This document shows positions 26,080 to 36,672 of a stretch of DNA of 64,000 nucleotides, in pieces. A program made the translations under genes and the position numbers. The first letter of the stretch is position 1. Each line of letters begins with the position of its first letter. The notes under the pieces were generated by a model that saw nothing but the letters and a program-made list of their open reading frames with translations, was not told the origin of the DNA and made no database searches. The stretch is from Rhodospirillales bacterium. Lineage in GTDB: Bacteria; Pseudomonadota; Alphaproteobacteria; Reyranellales; Reyranellaceae. Location of the stretch: NCBI GenBank assembly GCA_016699855.1, contig CP064988.1, forward strand, positions 4,058,501 to 4,122,500. Direction: 5' to 3'.

Positions 26080-28851
26080 ATGGAAGGTTTGATGCTGCTG
26101 GGCGTGCTGGTGGTCATCGCCGCCCTGTGCACGCCGATCATCGCGATCATCGCGTTCGCGCGCGCCGGCGACGCGCGCCGCCGCGTCGAGGCGCTCGAGT
26201 TCAACGTCGCCGATCTGCGCGCCCGGCTGGCGCGCGGCGAGTCCATGGAGGCGGACCCGGCCGCGGCGGCGCCCTCGATGGTGCCGCCCGAGGCGGTGCC
26301 GCTGGGCATGCCGCCGGCCCAGCAGGCGCCCTACGCTCCGCCACCGCAGCCGTATCCGCAGCAAGCGCCCTATCCGGGCACCGCCGCGCCGCCGCCGCCG
26401 GTCGCAGCGCCGGGTACGCCATGGGCGCCACCGCCGCTCGCCGCGTCGACGGCCGCGCCGCCGCTCTCCGGCGACATCCCGCCGCCGTTCCCGCCGGGTC
26501 CGCCCGCCCCGCCGGTGACACCATCTGCCGGCGGCGGCCGCTCGAGCCTCGAGCGCAAGCTCGGCGCCAACCTCTTCGTGTGGCTGGGCGCCATCGCGTT
26601 GGCGCTCTCGGCGCTGTTCCTCGTGCGCTACGCGATCGACGCCGGCTACCTGTCGCCCGCCGTGCGCCTGACCCTGGCGGCGCTGTTCGGCGCCGGGTTG
26701 ATCGCCGTCGGCGAGAAGCTGCGCGCCAAGGACGCCCGCATCGGCCAGGCGCTGGCCGCCGCCGGCGTCGCCGCCCTGTTCGGCACGTTGTTCGCGGCCG
26801 TCGGGATGTACAAGTTCCTCGATCCGCTGACCGGCGGCGTCCTCGCCACCGCGTTGACGGCCGGCGCGGTCCTGCTGGCGCTGCGGCACGGGCCGTTCGT
26901 CGCCGCGCTGGGCTTCGTCGGCGGCGTGCTGTCGCCGATCTTCCTCGGCAGCGAAGCGCCCAACGTGCCGGTGCTGTTCGGCTACCTGCTGGCGATCTCG
27001 GCCGGCACGTTGTGGGTGATCCGCCTGCGCGGCTGGTGGTGGCTGGGCTGGGGCGTGCTGGCCGGCGACGTGATCTGGTCGCTGGCGTGGATGTTCATGC
27101 GCCTGTTCGGTCCCACGGCGCACCGGGGCGAGCTGATCTGGGTCGGGCTGTTCCAGGTCGCCGTCGCCGGTCTGTTCGTGTGGGCGACGTGGCGTCGTGT
27201 GTCGGAGGAGGGCGACGCGCCCGCCCACGTCGTCGCCAAGGTGTGGGCCGCGACGCTGACGACCGGCGCGTTGCTGGTGTTCGGCATCGCCGGCGACGCG
27301 GCGAACTGGACGGGGTGGCTCTGCCTGCTGCTGCACGCCGGCGGCATCTACGCGCTGGCGCGCTACGTGCCGCGCTTCCAGTGGCTCGCCGTCGCGCCGA
27401 TGATCCTGTCGCTGGCCGCGTTCGCGCTGTGGCACGGCGCGCTGTGGTTCGACTGGCGCGCGACGCAGACGGAGACCTACGCGCGCACCATCGTCGTGGT
27501 CGCCGGCCTGCTCGCGGCCGGCGCCTACGCGCTGATGTGGAACGCCGGGCGGCCGGGGTTCTGGGCGGCGCTGTCGGCCGGCGCCGCCTTCCTGCACTTC
27601 GTCCTCGCCTACTTCACGCTGCGCAACCTGATGCCCGACGCGACCTGGGGCCTGATCAGCCTCGGGCTGGCGCTGCCCTACGTCGCCGCCGCCGAGCGTC
27701 TGGCGCGCTGGCGCCACTCCATGGCCGGCGCCAACGAGGCGCTGGGCATGGTGGCGGTCGGCGCCACGTTCTTCATCGCCGCGGCGGTGCCGTTCGAGCT
27801 GCGGCGCGAATGGATCACGGTGGCCTACGCGCTCGAGCTGCCGGCGGTGGCGTGGATCGCGTGGAAGCTCGACCTGCCGATTCTGCGCCGGCTGTGCTGG
27901 ATCCTGGTGGCGATCGTCTCGATCCGCCTGGTCGCCAACCCCTACGTGCTCGACTATCCGCTGGGATCGGTCCCCGTCTTCAACTGGATCCTCTACGCCT
28001 ATGGCGTGTCGGCGGCGGCGTTCTACGTCGGCGGCTGGTTCCTCAAGCTGCAGCGCGACGACGCGTTGACCGTCGCGGTCGACGCCGCCGCCACGCTGTT
28101 CCTGTTCCTGCTGGTCACGCTGGAGATCCGCGCGCTGTTCAATCCCGAGGGGATCGAGCGCGGGCCGGCGCTGTTCATGGAGCGCGCCAGCTACGTGGCG
28201 GCGTGGGGCGTGTTCGCGCTGGTGGCCCTGTTCAAGGACAGCCAGGCGCCGACGCCGCTGGGCACGTGGACCTGGCGGATCGCCGGCGCGCTGGCGCTGT
28301 TCGGCGCCGTCGTCATGCAGTCGCTGCTCGTCAATCCCGCCTTCGTCGGCGGCGAGGCCGGCCGCCTGCCGATCGTCAACGGGCTGATCCTCGGCTACGC
28401 CGTGCCGGCGCTGCTCGCCGGCGTCGCTGCGTGGTGGCTGGGCCGCTCGTCGTACAACGTGTCGCGCGTGGTCGCGGCGTCGAGCTCGGTGTTCCTGGTC
28501 TTCGTGTTCCTGACGCTCGAGGTCCGGCACTTCTTCCGCCGCGACTTCGCCGGCAACCCGTTCGACGCCGCCGGGACCGAGCTCTACGTCTACTCCGTCG
28601 TGTGGCTGGTGTTCGGCGCGGCGACGATGTTCTACGGCATGTGGCGCGGCCTGGCGATCGCGCGCCACATCGGCATGGGGCTGGTCTGCCTCACGGTGTG
28701 CAAGGTGTTCCTCGTCGACATGGGCGGTCTCACCGGCCTGCTGCGCGTGTTCTCGTTCATGGGGCTGGGCGGGGCGCTGGTGGCGATGGGCTACCTCTAC
28801 CGCCGCTTCGTGTTCACCGACGCCGAGGGCAAGGCGCCGCCGGCGTCCTGA
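26080..28851 (+). CDS. large DUF2339 polytopic membrane protein
   Basis: A 923-residue integral membrane protein of the DUF2339 family. It has an N-terminal helix LMLLGVLVVIAALCTPIIAII, a proline-rich cytoplasmic linker (about residues 65–150) and then about 25 membrane segments starting GANLFVWLGAIALALSALFLVRYAIDAG. Its role is unknown. It begins 36 bases after the amidohydrolase stop and may be co-transcribed with it. Proline-rich repeats in the linker are a usual feature of this family. Confidence 0.85.
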   Translation: MEGLMLLGVLVVIAALCTPIIAIIAFARAGDARRRVEALEFNVADLRARLARGESMEADPAAAAPSMVPPEAVPLGMPPAQQAPYAPPPQPYPQQAPYPGTAAPPPPVAAPGTPWAPPPLAASTAAPPLSGDIPPPFPPGPPAPPVTPSAGGGRSSLERKLGANLFVWLGAIALALSALFLVRYAIDAGYLSPAVRLTLAALFGAGLIAVGEKLRAKDARIGQALAAAGVAALFGTLFAAVGMYKFLDPLTGGVLATALTAGAVLLALRHGPFVAALGFVGGVLSPIFLGSEAPNVPVLFGYLLAISAGTLWVIRLRGWWWLGWGVLAGDVIWSLAWMFMRLFGPTAHRGELIWVGLFQVAVAGLFVWATWRRVSEEGDAPAHVVAKVWAATLTTGALLVFGIAGDAANWTGWLCLLLHAGGIYALARYVPRFQWLAVAPMILSLAAFALWHGALWFDWRATQTETYARTIVVVAGLLAAGAYALMWNAGRPGFWAALSAGAAFLHFVLAYFTLRNLMPDATWGLISLGLALPYVAAAERLARWRHSMAGANEALGMVAVGATFFIAAAVPFELRREWITVAYALELPAVAWIAWKLDLPILRRLCWILVAIVSIRLVANPYVLDYPLGSVPVFNWILYAYGVSAAAFYVGGWFLKLQRDDALTVAVDAAATLFLFLLVTLEIRALFNPEGIERGPALFMERASYVAAWGVFALVALFKDSQAPTPLGTWTWRIAGALALFGAVVMQSLLVNPAFVGGEAGRLPIVNGLILGYAVPALLAGVAAWWLGRSSYNVSRVVAASSSVFLVFVFLTLEVRHFFRRDFAGNPFDAAGTELYVYSVVWLVFGAATMFYGMWRGLAIARHIGMGLVCLTVCKVFLVDMGGLTGLLRVFSFMGLGGALVAMGYLYRRFVFTDAEGKAPPAS

Positions 28852-28885
28852 CGGGGCCGGCCGCGCGCGCGTTGACGGGGGCTCG

Positions 28886-30175
<1,290 letters not shown>

Positions 30176-30225
30176 GCGGCGGGCGCCGGGATGGGACGCC
30201 GTCGATCCGCCAGCGGGGCTCCGAC

Positions 30226-30802
30226 ATGACGCGCCGCGCGCTGTTCCGCTGGGTCGTGGCCGCGATCTGCGTCTACGTGCTCTACGGCGCTGCTGGCGTG
30301 GTTCAAGTTCGTCGACCGCTTCGACGAGCTCTACACCCTGCTCAAGGACGGCGCGATCTTCGTGTCGGCGCTGCCGGCGGCGTGGCTGGCGGCCTGCTTC
30401 CAGCGCCGCACCTCGTTCCTCGAGCAGCTCCGGGACCTGTGGTCGCAGCTCGTCGACGGCGTGCAGGAGGCGATCCAGTACACGCACCTGCCGTCGCCGG
30501 ACCGCGCCGACTACGCCCGCGTCATGAAGCGCCTCAGCGCCGTGACCGACGAGTTCCGCTCGGTGTTCCGCAATCTCGAGGAGGGCCGCGACGACCCCGG
30601 CTCGGGTTTCTACCCGTTCGAGTCGATCAAGGAGATCCAGCGCATCGTCTCGACGCTGGGCTTCGGCGACTCGTTCGACCCGGCGCGCGCCATCGAGGCG
30701 CGCGCGGACATCGTCGCGCTGTGGCGGCGCCTGCGCCAGCCGCTGCTGGCGGAGTTCGACCGCCAGAAGCCGTCGCGCACCGACATCGATCCGCCGCCGT
30801 AG
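30226..30802 (+). pseudogene. small membrane protein with a frameshift
   Basis: The start ATG at 30226 opens into RRALFRWVVAAICVYVLYG, a hydrophobic helix, after which the reading continues in the next frame as LLAWFKFVDRFDELYTLLKD and a second helix GAIFVSALPAAWLAACF, then a soluble part of about 130 residues ending SRTDIDPPP. The break lies near 30288–30291, equal to one extra or two missing bases. Read through it, the product would be about 191 residues with two membrane helices. The family is not recognised. Because the soluble part is open and well formed, a sequencing error or a recent mutation is likely. Confidence 0.6.
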
Positions 30803-30812
30803 CCGCTCCGGC

Positions 30813-31399
30813 TCAGCGTCTCGGCCTCGGCAGGATGTCTCGCGGACGTGGTCGCCGCGCTTCCACTCCGGGTCGGGCGGCTGATGGCCCGGCCTGGGCG
30901 AATACACGCTGGGCTCGACCAGCGTCATCGCCGGGATGTAGCGCGGGCAGTTGCCGCAGATGTGCGTGGCGCGCACGCGCACGACCGCGTTGCCGGCGCC
31001 GTGGTGCCGCGCGAGGTCGGCCTCGCCGAACAGCAGCTCGGCCCGGCCGTTCACGCGCAGCCGCGTCGAGCGGCCGTCGAATGGCATGAACAGGATCCCG
31101 ACGGTCGGGCTGGCCGCCATGTTGCCGAGGCTGCGGTACATCGAGTTGCCGTCGTAGTCCGGCCATTCGAGCGTGTCCGGCGCGACGATGCGCACGAACC
31201 CCGGCTCGCCGCCCTTGAGCGAGCAGTCGACCGCGCCGTCCGACGCCGTCGCGAGGAAGAAGAACCGGACCGAGCCGATCAGCTACGCGTCCTCCGCCGT
31301 GAACGCCGTGCGCATGCGGGCGCCCGCGATCGCGTCGGCGACGCGGCGGCCGTCGAAGCGGTCCTGCAGCGCGCGCATGTCCCCGGTGAAGAACTCCAT
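30813..31399 (-). pseudogene. pyridoxamine-phosphate oxidase family protein, disrupted
   Basis: The frame encodes a flavin/F420-binding split-barrel protein of the pyridoxamine 5'-phosphate oxidase superfamily: IGSVRFFFLATASDGAVDCS, GGEPGFVRIVAP, MAASPTVGILFM, ATHICGNCPRYIP and the end PPDPEWKRGDHVR. The ATG at 31399 has GGAGG five bases upstream. Codon 39 is TAG (31283–31285), in the middle of a normally conserved strand, and a second break near 30840 leads the frame away from the expected end DILPRPRR, stop at 30813. Two breaks in 196 codons make this the best candidate for a true pseudogene in the window. Confidence 0.8.
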
Positions 31400-31426
31400 C
31401 GCGGCCTCCCTCGGGGCGGGCGGTCC

Positions 31427-32839
31427 TCAGGCCCGGGCCACCCGCAGGATGTTGGTCGCGCCGGGCGTGCCGAAGGGCACGCCGGCGGTGATCACCAGAC
31501 GCTCGCCCTCCTTGGCGATGCCCTCGCTCGACGCGATGCGGCGGGCCTTCTGCACCATGTCGGCGAAATTGTGCGCGTCCTCGCCGTGCACGGCGTGCAC
31601 GCCCCACACCAGCGCCATGCGCCGCGCCGTGCGCAGCCGGGGCGTCAGGCACAGGATCGGCACGTCGGGCCGCTCGCGCGCGGCGCGGTAGGTGGTCGAG
31701 CCCGACGTCGTGTAGGTGATGATCGCGGCCGCCGACAGCGTGTGCGCGACCTGCCGCGCGGCGGCGCTGATGGCGTCGGCCGAGGTCGGCTCCGGCTCGT
31801 GCCGGCCCGAATCCGTGATGCTGCGGTAGGTGGGATCGCGCTCCACCCGCGCCAGGATGCGGTTCATGATCGACACCGCCTCGACCGGATAGTCGCCCGA
31901 CGCGGTCTCGGCCGACAGCATGACCGCGTCGGCGCCGTCGTACACCGCCGTCGCCACGTCGGAGGCCTCGGCCCGCGTCGGGGTCGGCGCGTGGATCATC
32001 GAATCCAGCATCTGCGTGGCGACGATCGCCGGCTTGCCCTCGTGGCGGGCGGCCCGCAGCATCATCTTCTGGATCGGCGGCACGTCCTCCGGCGGCAGCT
32101 CGACGCCGAGGTCGCCGCGCGCCACCATCAGCCCGTCCGACAGCGCCAGGATCTCGTCGAGATGCTCGACGGCGGCGGGCTTCTCCAGCTTGGCGATGAT
32201 CGAGGCCTGGTCGCCCACCAGCTTGCGCAGCTCGGCGATGTCCTGCGCCCGCTGCACGAAGGACAGCGCCACCCAGTCGACGCCGAGCTCGAGTCCGGCG
32301 GTGAGGTCCTTGCGGTCCTTCGGCGTCAACGGCGACAGCGGCAGGATGACGTCCGGCACGTTGACGCCCTTGCGGTTCGACAGTTCGCCGCCGATCTCGA
32401 CTTCGGTGTCGATGGTGTCGCTGGTCCGCTTTTTCACCCGCAGCCGGATCTTGCCGTCGTCGATCAGGATCGCGCCGCCCGGCCGCGCGGCGCGGAAGAT
32501 CTCGGGATGCGGCAGAGACGCGCGCTTCTGGTCGCCCGGCGTCTTGTCGAGGTCCAGCCGGAACGCCGCGCCCTTCTTGAGCGTGACCTTGTCGCCGACG
32601 AAGGTGCCGACGCGGATCTTCGGCCCCTGGAGGTCCATCAGGATCGCGATCGGCCGGCCGGTCTCGGCCTCCAGCGCCCGCAGGATGTCGACCCTGGTCT
32701 TGTGGTCGTCGTGGGTGCCGTGGCTGAAATTCAGCCGGAACACGTCGGCGCCGGCGAGGAAGACCTCGCGGATGCGCTCCGGCGTCGAGGTGGCGGGCCC
32801 GAGGGTGGCGACGATCTTGGTGGCGCGGTTGCGATGCAT
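31427..32839 (-). CDS. pyk: pyruvate kinase
   Basis: A 470-residue pyruvate kinase, complete. Key segments are KIVATLGPATS, FRLNFSHGTH, ILMDLQGPKIRVG, the active-site signature IIAKLEKPAAVEHLDEIL with the catalytic lysine, MVARGDLGVELPPE, VATQMLDSMI and AVMLSAETASGDYPVE. It converts phosphoenolpyruvate and ADP to pyruvate and ATP, the last step of glycolysis. It is followed in the window by the sugar-acid genes on the same strand, whose product enters at the triose level. Length is usual. Confidence 0.95.
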   Translation of the reverse strand: MHRNRATKIVATLGPATSTPERIREVFLAGADVFRLNFSHGTHDDHKTRVDILRALEAETGRPIAILMDLQGPKIRVGTFVGDKVTLKKGAAFRLDLDKTPGDQKRASLPHPEIFRAARPGGAILIDDGKIRLRVKKRTSDTIDTEVEIGGELSNRKGVNVPDVILPLSPLTPKDRKDLTAGLELGVDWVALSFVQRAQDIAELRKLVGDQASIIAKLEKPAAVEHLDEILALSDGLMVARGDLGVELPPEDVPPIQKMMLRAARHEGKPAIVATQMLDSMIHAPTPTRAEASDVATAVYDGADAVMLSAETASGDYPVEAVSIMNRILARVERDPTYRSITDSGRHEPEPTSADAISAAARQVAHTLSAAAIITYTTSGSTTYRAARERPDVPILCLTPRLRTARRMALVWGVHAVHGEDAHNFADMVQKARRIASSEGIAKEGERLVITAGVPFGTPGATNILRVARA

Positions 32840-32896
32840 GGTGCCGCCACTCTACCCGCGCCGTCCGCCGCTGCCAAAGGCCGCGATGCCGGGCCG

Positions 32897-33820
32897 TCAG
32901 GCTCCGGTCTTGCCGGCTTTCGCGGCGATATCGAAGCCGCCGGCCGTCTCGTAGACCTTGACGACGGCGGCGTCGTCGATGCGGCCCCAGCCGGCGGCCG
33001 AGGCCATGAGGAACAGCTGGTGCGCGGCCGCCGCCAGCGGCAGCGCCTGCTTCACCTCGCGGCCGGTGTCGAGCACCAGCCCGAGGTCCTTGACGAAGAT
33101 GTCGACCGCGGAGAGCGGCCGGTAGTCGCCGTCGAGCATGTGCGGCACGCGGTTGGCGAACATCCAGGAGTTGCCGGCGCTGTTGGTGATCACCTCGTAG
33201 AGCGCCCGCGGATCGGCGCCCGCCTTCGTGCCCAGCGCCATCGCCTCGGCGGCGGCGGCGATGTGCACGCCGGCCAGGAGCTGGTTGACGGTCTTCACCA
33301 GCGAGCCGACGCCCGGCGCGTCGCCCAGCCGGTAGACCTTGGCGGCGACGGCGTCGAGGATGGTCTGCGCCTGGTCGTAGGCGCCGGCCGCGCCCGACGA
33401 CATGATGGTGAGCTCGCCGGTGTCGGCGCGCGCCCGGCCGCCCGACAGCGGCGCGTCGAGCAGCGGATGGCCCGCCGCCGCGAGTCGTTCTCCCAGCGCC
33501 TTGGAGAACGCCGGCGGCACGGTGGCGCACTGGATCACCACGCGCCCGGCCGGCAGCGCGCCGATCGCGCCGTCGGGGCCGAACAGCACCTGCTCGACCT
33601 GCTGCGCGTTGACCACGACCACCACCAGCGCGTCGGCCGCCGCGGCGGCCTCGCGCGGCGTCGCCGCCGCCGCGCCGCCGGCCGCCACCAGCGCCGCCCG
33701 CGCGTCGGGGTTCATGTCGACGCCTGTGACGGCGTGGCCCTTGGCGAGCAGGTTGCGCGCCATGCCCATGCCCATCGATCCCAGCCCGACGAAGGCGACG
33801 CGCGGCGTGTTGGCGGTCAT
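32897..33820 (-). CDS. ltnD: L-threonate dehydrogenase
   Basis: A 307-residue member of the beta-hydroxyacid dehydrogenase family. It begins VAFVGLGSMGMGMARNLL (NAD-binding GxGxMG), then DAPLSGGRARADTGELT, and the catalytic lysine region SLVKTVNQLLAGVHIAAAAEA. The GxxM…KxxNQ order and the surrounding operon (otnI, otnC, otnK) mark it as LtnD, which oxidises L-threonate to 2-oxo-tetronate. It is the last gene of the leftward operon. Confidence 0.88.
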   Translation of the reverse strand: MTANTPRVAFVGLGSMGMGMARNLLAKGHAVTGVDMNPDARAALVAAGGAAAATPREAAAAADALVVVVVNAQQVEQVLFGPDGAIGALPAGRVVIQCATVPPAFSKALGERLAAAGHPLLDAPLSGGRARADTGELTIMSSGAAGAYDQAQTILDAVAAKVYRLGDAPGVGSLVKTVNQLLAGVHIAAAAEAMALGTKAGADPRALYEVITNSAGNSWMFANRVPHMLDGDYRPLSAVDIFVKDLGLVLDTGREVKQALPLAAAAHQLFLMASAAGWGRIDDAAVVKVYETAGGFDIAAKAGKTGA

Positions 33821-33844
33821 GGCGGTGTTCCCCGTCGGCCCGGA

Positions 33845-34630
33845 TCAGGCGTGGATGCCGTAGCGGCCGGCCCAGCGCAGCCCGGCGGCGGTCGTCGTCT
33901 TCGGCTTGTACTCGAGGCCGACATGGCCGTCGTAGCCGAGCCGGTCGAGCGCCTCCAGCGTGTAGAGGTGGTTGGCCTCGCCGATGTCCGGCTCGTTGCG
34001 ATCGGGATTGCCCGCGACCTGGACATGGCCGATCAGCGGCATCAGCGCCTCGGCCCGGCGCACCACGTCGCCCTCCGTCACCTGGCAATGGTAGAGGTCG
34101 AACTGGATCTTCAGGTTCGGCGCGCCGATCTCGCGGATGATCGCGGCCGCCTCCGTCGTCGTGTTCAGGAAATAGCCGGGGATGTCGCGCCGGTTGATCG
34201 GCTCCATGCAGACGGACAGGCCTTCCTTCGCCGCGCGCTCGGTCGCGCGCTTCAGATTGTCGACGTAGGTCCGCCGCATCGCCGACAGGTCCATGCCGGT
34301 CGCGATCAATCCCGACATCACGTGCACCCTCGGGCATTCCAGCGTCAGGGCGTAGCCGATCGCCGTCTCCAGCGCGGCGGCGAACTCGGCCTCGCGGCCG
34401 GGCAGGGCGGCCAGCCCGCGCTCGCCCTTGCTCCAGTCGCCCGGCGGGAGGTTGAACAGCACCTGCCGCAGCTTGCTGGCCTTCAACCGCGCCGCGATGT
34501 CGGCCGCCGGGAAGTCGTAGGGGAACAGGAACTCGACGGCGGTGAAGCCGTGCGCGGCGGCGGCGGCGAAGCGGTCGAGGAAGGCGATGTCCTGGTACAG
34601 CCACGACAGGTTGGCGGCGAGCTTGGGCAT
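33845..34630 (-). CDS. otnI: 2-oxo-tetronate isomerase (hydroxypyruvate isomerase family)
   Basis: A 261-residue TIM-barrel protein of the hydroxypyruvate isomerase family: LAANLSWLYQDIAFLDRFA, TAVEFLFPYDFPA, MEPINRRDIPGYFLN, IQFDLYHCQVTEGD and HVQVAGNPDRNEPDIGE, which together hold the metal-binding Glu, Asp and His residues. In this neighbourhood it is OtnI, which turns 2-oxo-tetronate into 3-oxo-tetronate. It lies between ltnD and otnC on the minus strand with short gaps. Confidence 0.88.
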   Translation of the reverse strand: MPKLAANLSWLYQDIAFLDRFAAAAAHGFTAVEFLFPYDFPAADIAARLKASKLRQVLFNLPPGDWSKGERGLAALPGREAEFAAALETAIGYALTLECPRVHVMSGLIATGMDLSAMRRTYVDNLKRATERAAKEGLSVCMEPINRRDIPGYFLNTTTEAAAIIREIGAPNLKIQFDLYHCQVTEGDVVRRAEALMPLIGHVQVAGNPDRNEPDIGEANHLYTLEALDRLGYDGHVGLEYKPKTTTAAGLRWAGRYGIHA

Positions 34631-34638
34631 GGCGGCTC

Positions 34639-35319
34639 CTAGGACGTGAAGGTTTCTTCGAGGTCGCGGACCTGCGCCGCCGTCAGCGCGCGGACCGGGC
34701 GTCCGTCGAGCAGCAGATGCAGCTTCGCCGTCTCCTCCAGCTCCTCGATCGCCGCCGTCGCCGCCGACAGCGACGTGCCGGCGACGATCGGGCCGTGGTT
34801 GGCCAGCAGCACCGCGCGGTGGCCGGCGGCGTAGTCGCGGATCGCCTCGGCCAGCCGCCGGTCGCCGGGCCGGAAATACGGCACCAGCGGCAGGCGGCCG
34901 ACGCGCATCACGAAGTACGGCGTGATGGCCGGCAGCACCGAATCGAAGCGATGCGCGGGGTCGGGCGCGGTGGCGGGGTCCTCGGGCTGGTGGGGATGGC
35001 GCAGGCACGACACCGCGACCGCGTGGGTCGAATGCAGATGCACCACGGCGCCGTCGCCGGGCCGCACGTCGTAGATGGCGCGGTGCAGGAAGCTCTCCTT
35101 GGTCGGCGCGTCGCCCGACACCACGCCGCCGTCGAGGTCGAGCCGCGTCAGCCGCGCCGGCTCGAGCTCGCCCAGCGAGGCGTTGGTCGGCGTCATCAGC
35201 CAGCCGTCGGGCAGGCGGACGCTGATGTTGCCGGAGGTGCCCGGCGCCAGGCCGCGCGCCGCCAGCTTGGCGCCGACCCGGCAGATCTCGTCGCGCAGCG
35301 CCGTCTCGGTGGGGCTCAT
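34639..35319 (-). CDS. otnC: 3-oxo-tetronate 4-phosphate decarboxylase (class II aldolase family)
   Basis: A 226-residue class II aldolase/adducin domain protein. LAARGLAPGTSGNISVRL is the phosphate-binding start, TKESFLHRAIY carries a catalytic glutamate, and VVHLHSTHAVA plus VLLANHGPIVAG contain the zinc-binding histidines. OtnC decarboxylates 3-oxo-tetronate 4-phosphate to dihydroxyacetone phosphate. Its start overlaps the otnK stop by ATGA (35316–35319). Confidence 0.88.
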   Translation of the reverse strand: MSPTETALRDEICRVGAKLAARGLAPGTSGNISVRLPDGWLMTPTNASLGELEPARLTRLDLDGGVVSGDAPTKESFLHRAIYDVRPGDGAVVHLHSTHAVAVSCLRHPHQPEDPATAPDPAHRFDSVLPAITPYFVMRVGRLPLVPYFRPGDRRLAEAIRDYAAGHRAVLLANHGPIVAGTSLSAATAAIEELEETAKLHLLLDGRPVRALTAAQVRDLEETFTS

Positions 35320-36587
35320 GGCGCGGTCGCGAACGCCTTGGAGAAGAAGTCGACGGCGCCGAAATTGCCGGACTTCAACGCCAGCGCCAGCGACCGCCCG
35401 TCGGCCAGCGTGGCCGACGTCCACGGCACGCCGGGGTCGATCTCGGCGCCGATGCGCAGCGCCCGCGCGCCCAGCGCGCCGACCACCGCGCCCGACGTCT
35501 CGCCGCCGGCGACCACGAGGCGGCCGACGCCGGAATCGACCAGGCCGCGCGCGATCGCCGCCATCGCCTCCTCGATGCGCCGCGACGACTCCTCGACCCC
35601 GAACCGCGCCTGCGTCGCCTTCACAGTCTCCGGCGGGGCGCTGGCGGCGACCAGCAGCGGGGCGTCGCCCAGCCGCGCGCGGGCCCAGCCGAGCGCCGGT
35701 CCGACCACATCGGCGCCGCCGCACAGCGACATCACGTCGAGCTGGAGCGTCGGCCCCTTGGTCGCGAAATCGGCGACCTGGCCCAGTGTCGCGGTCGAGC
35801 ACGAACCGGCGATGATCGCGGCGTGGCCGCTGGAGGCCGGTAGCCGCGCGGAGTCGCCTCCCGACGCGAGCAGACCGGCACGCTGGAAATTGGCCGGCAG
35901 ACCCATCGCGACGCCTGAACCGCCGGTCACCAGCGCGGCGTCGGCGCAGGCCGCGCCGATCGCCAGCAGGTCGGCGTTCGTGGCGGCGTCGACGACGGCG
36001 TAGGCGACGCCGTCGCCGCGCAGGCGGGCGAAAGCGGAACGGATCGCGTCCACGCCCGCCAGCACCGTCGGCAGCGCCACGAGGCCGACCTTGCGCCGGG
36101 TCTGGCGCTGGAGGACGCGCACGAGGTTGGCGTCGGTCATCGGCGTCAGCGGATGGTCCTTCATCCCGGACTCGCTCAGCAGGACCGGGCCGACGAACAG
36201 GTAGCCGTTGAAGATCGAGCGCGCGTTGGCCGGGAACGCCGGGCAGAAGATCGCGAGATCGGCGGCGGTGGCGTCGAACAGCGCGTCGGCGACGGGGCCG
36301 ATGTTGCCGGCGTCGGTCGAGTCGAAGGTCGAGCAGTACTTGAAGAAGATCTGCCGGCAACCGCGGCGGCGCAGCTCCGCCAGCGCCGCCAGCGATTGCG
36401 ACACCGCATCGGCGGCGGGGGTGGTGCGGCTCTTCAGCGCCACCACGATGGCGTCGGAACCGTCGAGCGCCACCGCGGCGTCGGGCACGCCGATGGTCTG
36501 CACCGTGCGCATGCCGTGCTTGACCAGCATGCCGGCGATGTCGGTGGCGCCGGTGAAATCGTCGGCGATGACGCCCAGCAGGGCCAT
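35316..36587 (-). CDS. otnK: 3-oxo-tetronate kinase (four-carbon acid sugar kinase)
   Basis: A 423-residue four-carbon acid sugar kinase (DUF1537 fold). The N-terminal half starts LLGVIADDFTGATDIAGML and holds IFFKYCSTFDSTDAGNIGPV; the C-terminal half carries the nucleotide site in LVVAGGETSGAVVGALG. OtnK phosphorylates 3-oxo-tetronate. It is the first gene of the operon otnK–otnC–otnI–ltnD. The true start is the ATG at 36587; the frame extends further but has no second good start. Confidence 0.9.
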   Translation of the reverse strand: MALLGVIADDFTGATDIAGMLVKHGMRTVQTIGVPDAAVALDGSDAIVVALKSRTTPAADAVSQSLAALAELRRRGCRQIFFKYCSTFDSTDAGNIGPVADALFDATAADLAIFCPAFPANARSIFNGYLFVGPVLLSESGMKDHPLTPMTDANLVRVLQRQTRRKVGLVALPTVLAGVDAIRSAFARLRGDGVAYAVVDAATNADLLAIGAACADAALVTGGSGVAMGLPANFQRAGLLASGGDSARLPASSGHAAIIAGSCSTATLGQVADFATKGPTLQLDVMSLCGGADVVGPALGWARARLGDAPLLVAASAPPETVKATQARFGVEESSRRIEEAMAAIARGLVDSGVGRLVVAGGETSGAVVGALGARALRIGAEIDPGVPWTSATLADGRSLALALKSGNFGAVDFFSKAFATAP

Positions 36588-36672
36588 GGTCCGTCCTTGG
36601 AGAGGGTACGCGGTGGCGCAGAGTGTCAGACCGCGAGCGCCTAGGGCAAGCGGCGGCGGTTCCGGGCGCCGC

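Noticed and set aside
30848..34642. A 1264-codon frame opposite the otn operon
   Set aside because: It is the reverse shadow of pyruvate kinase, ltnD and otnI.
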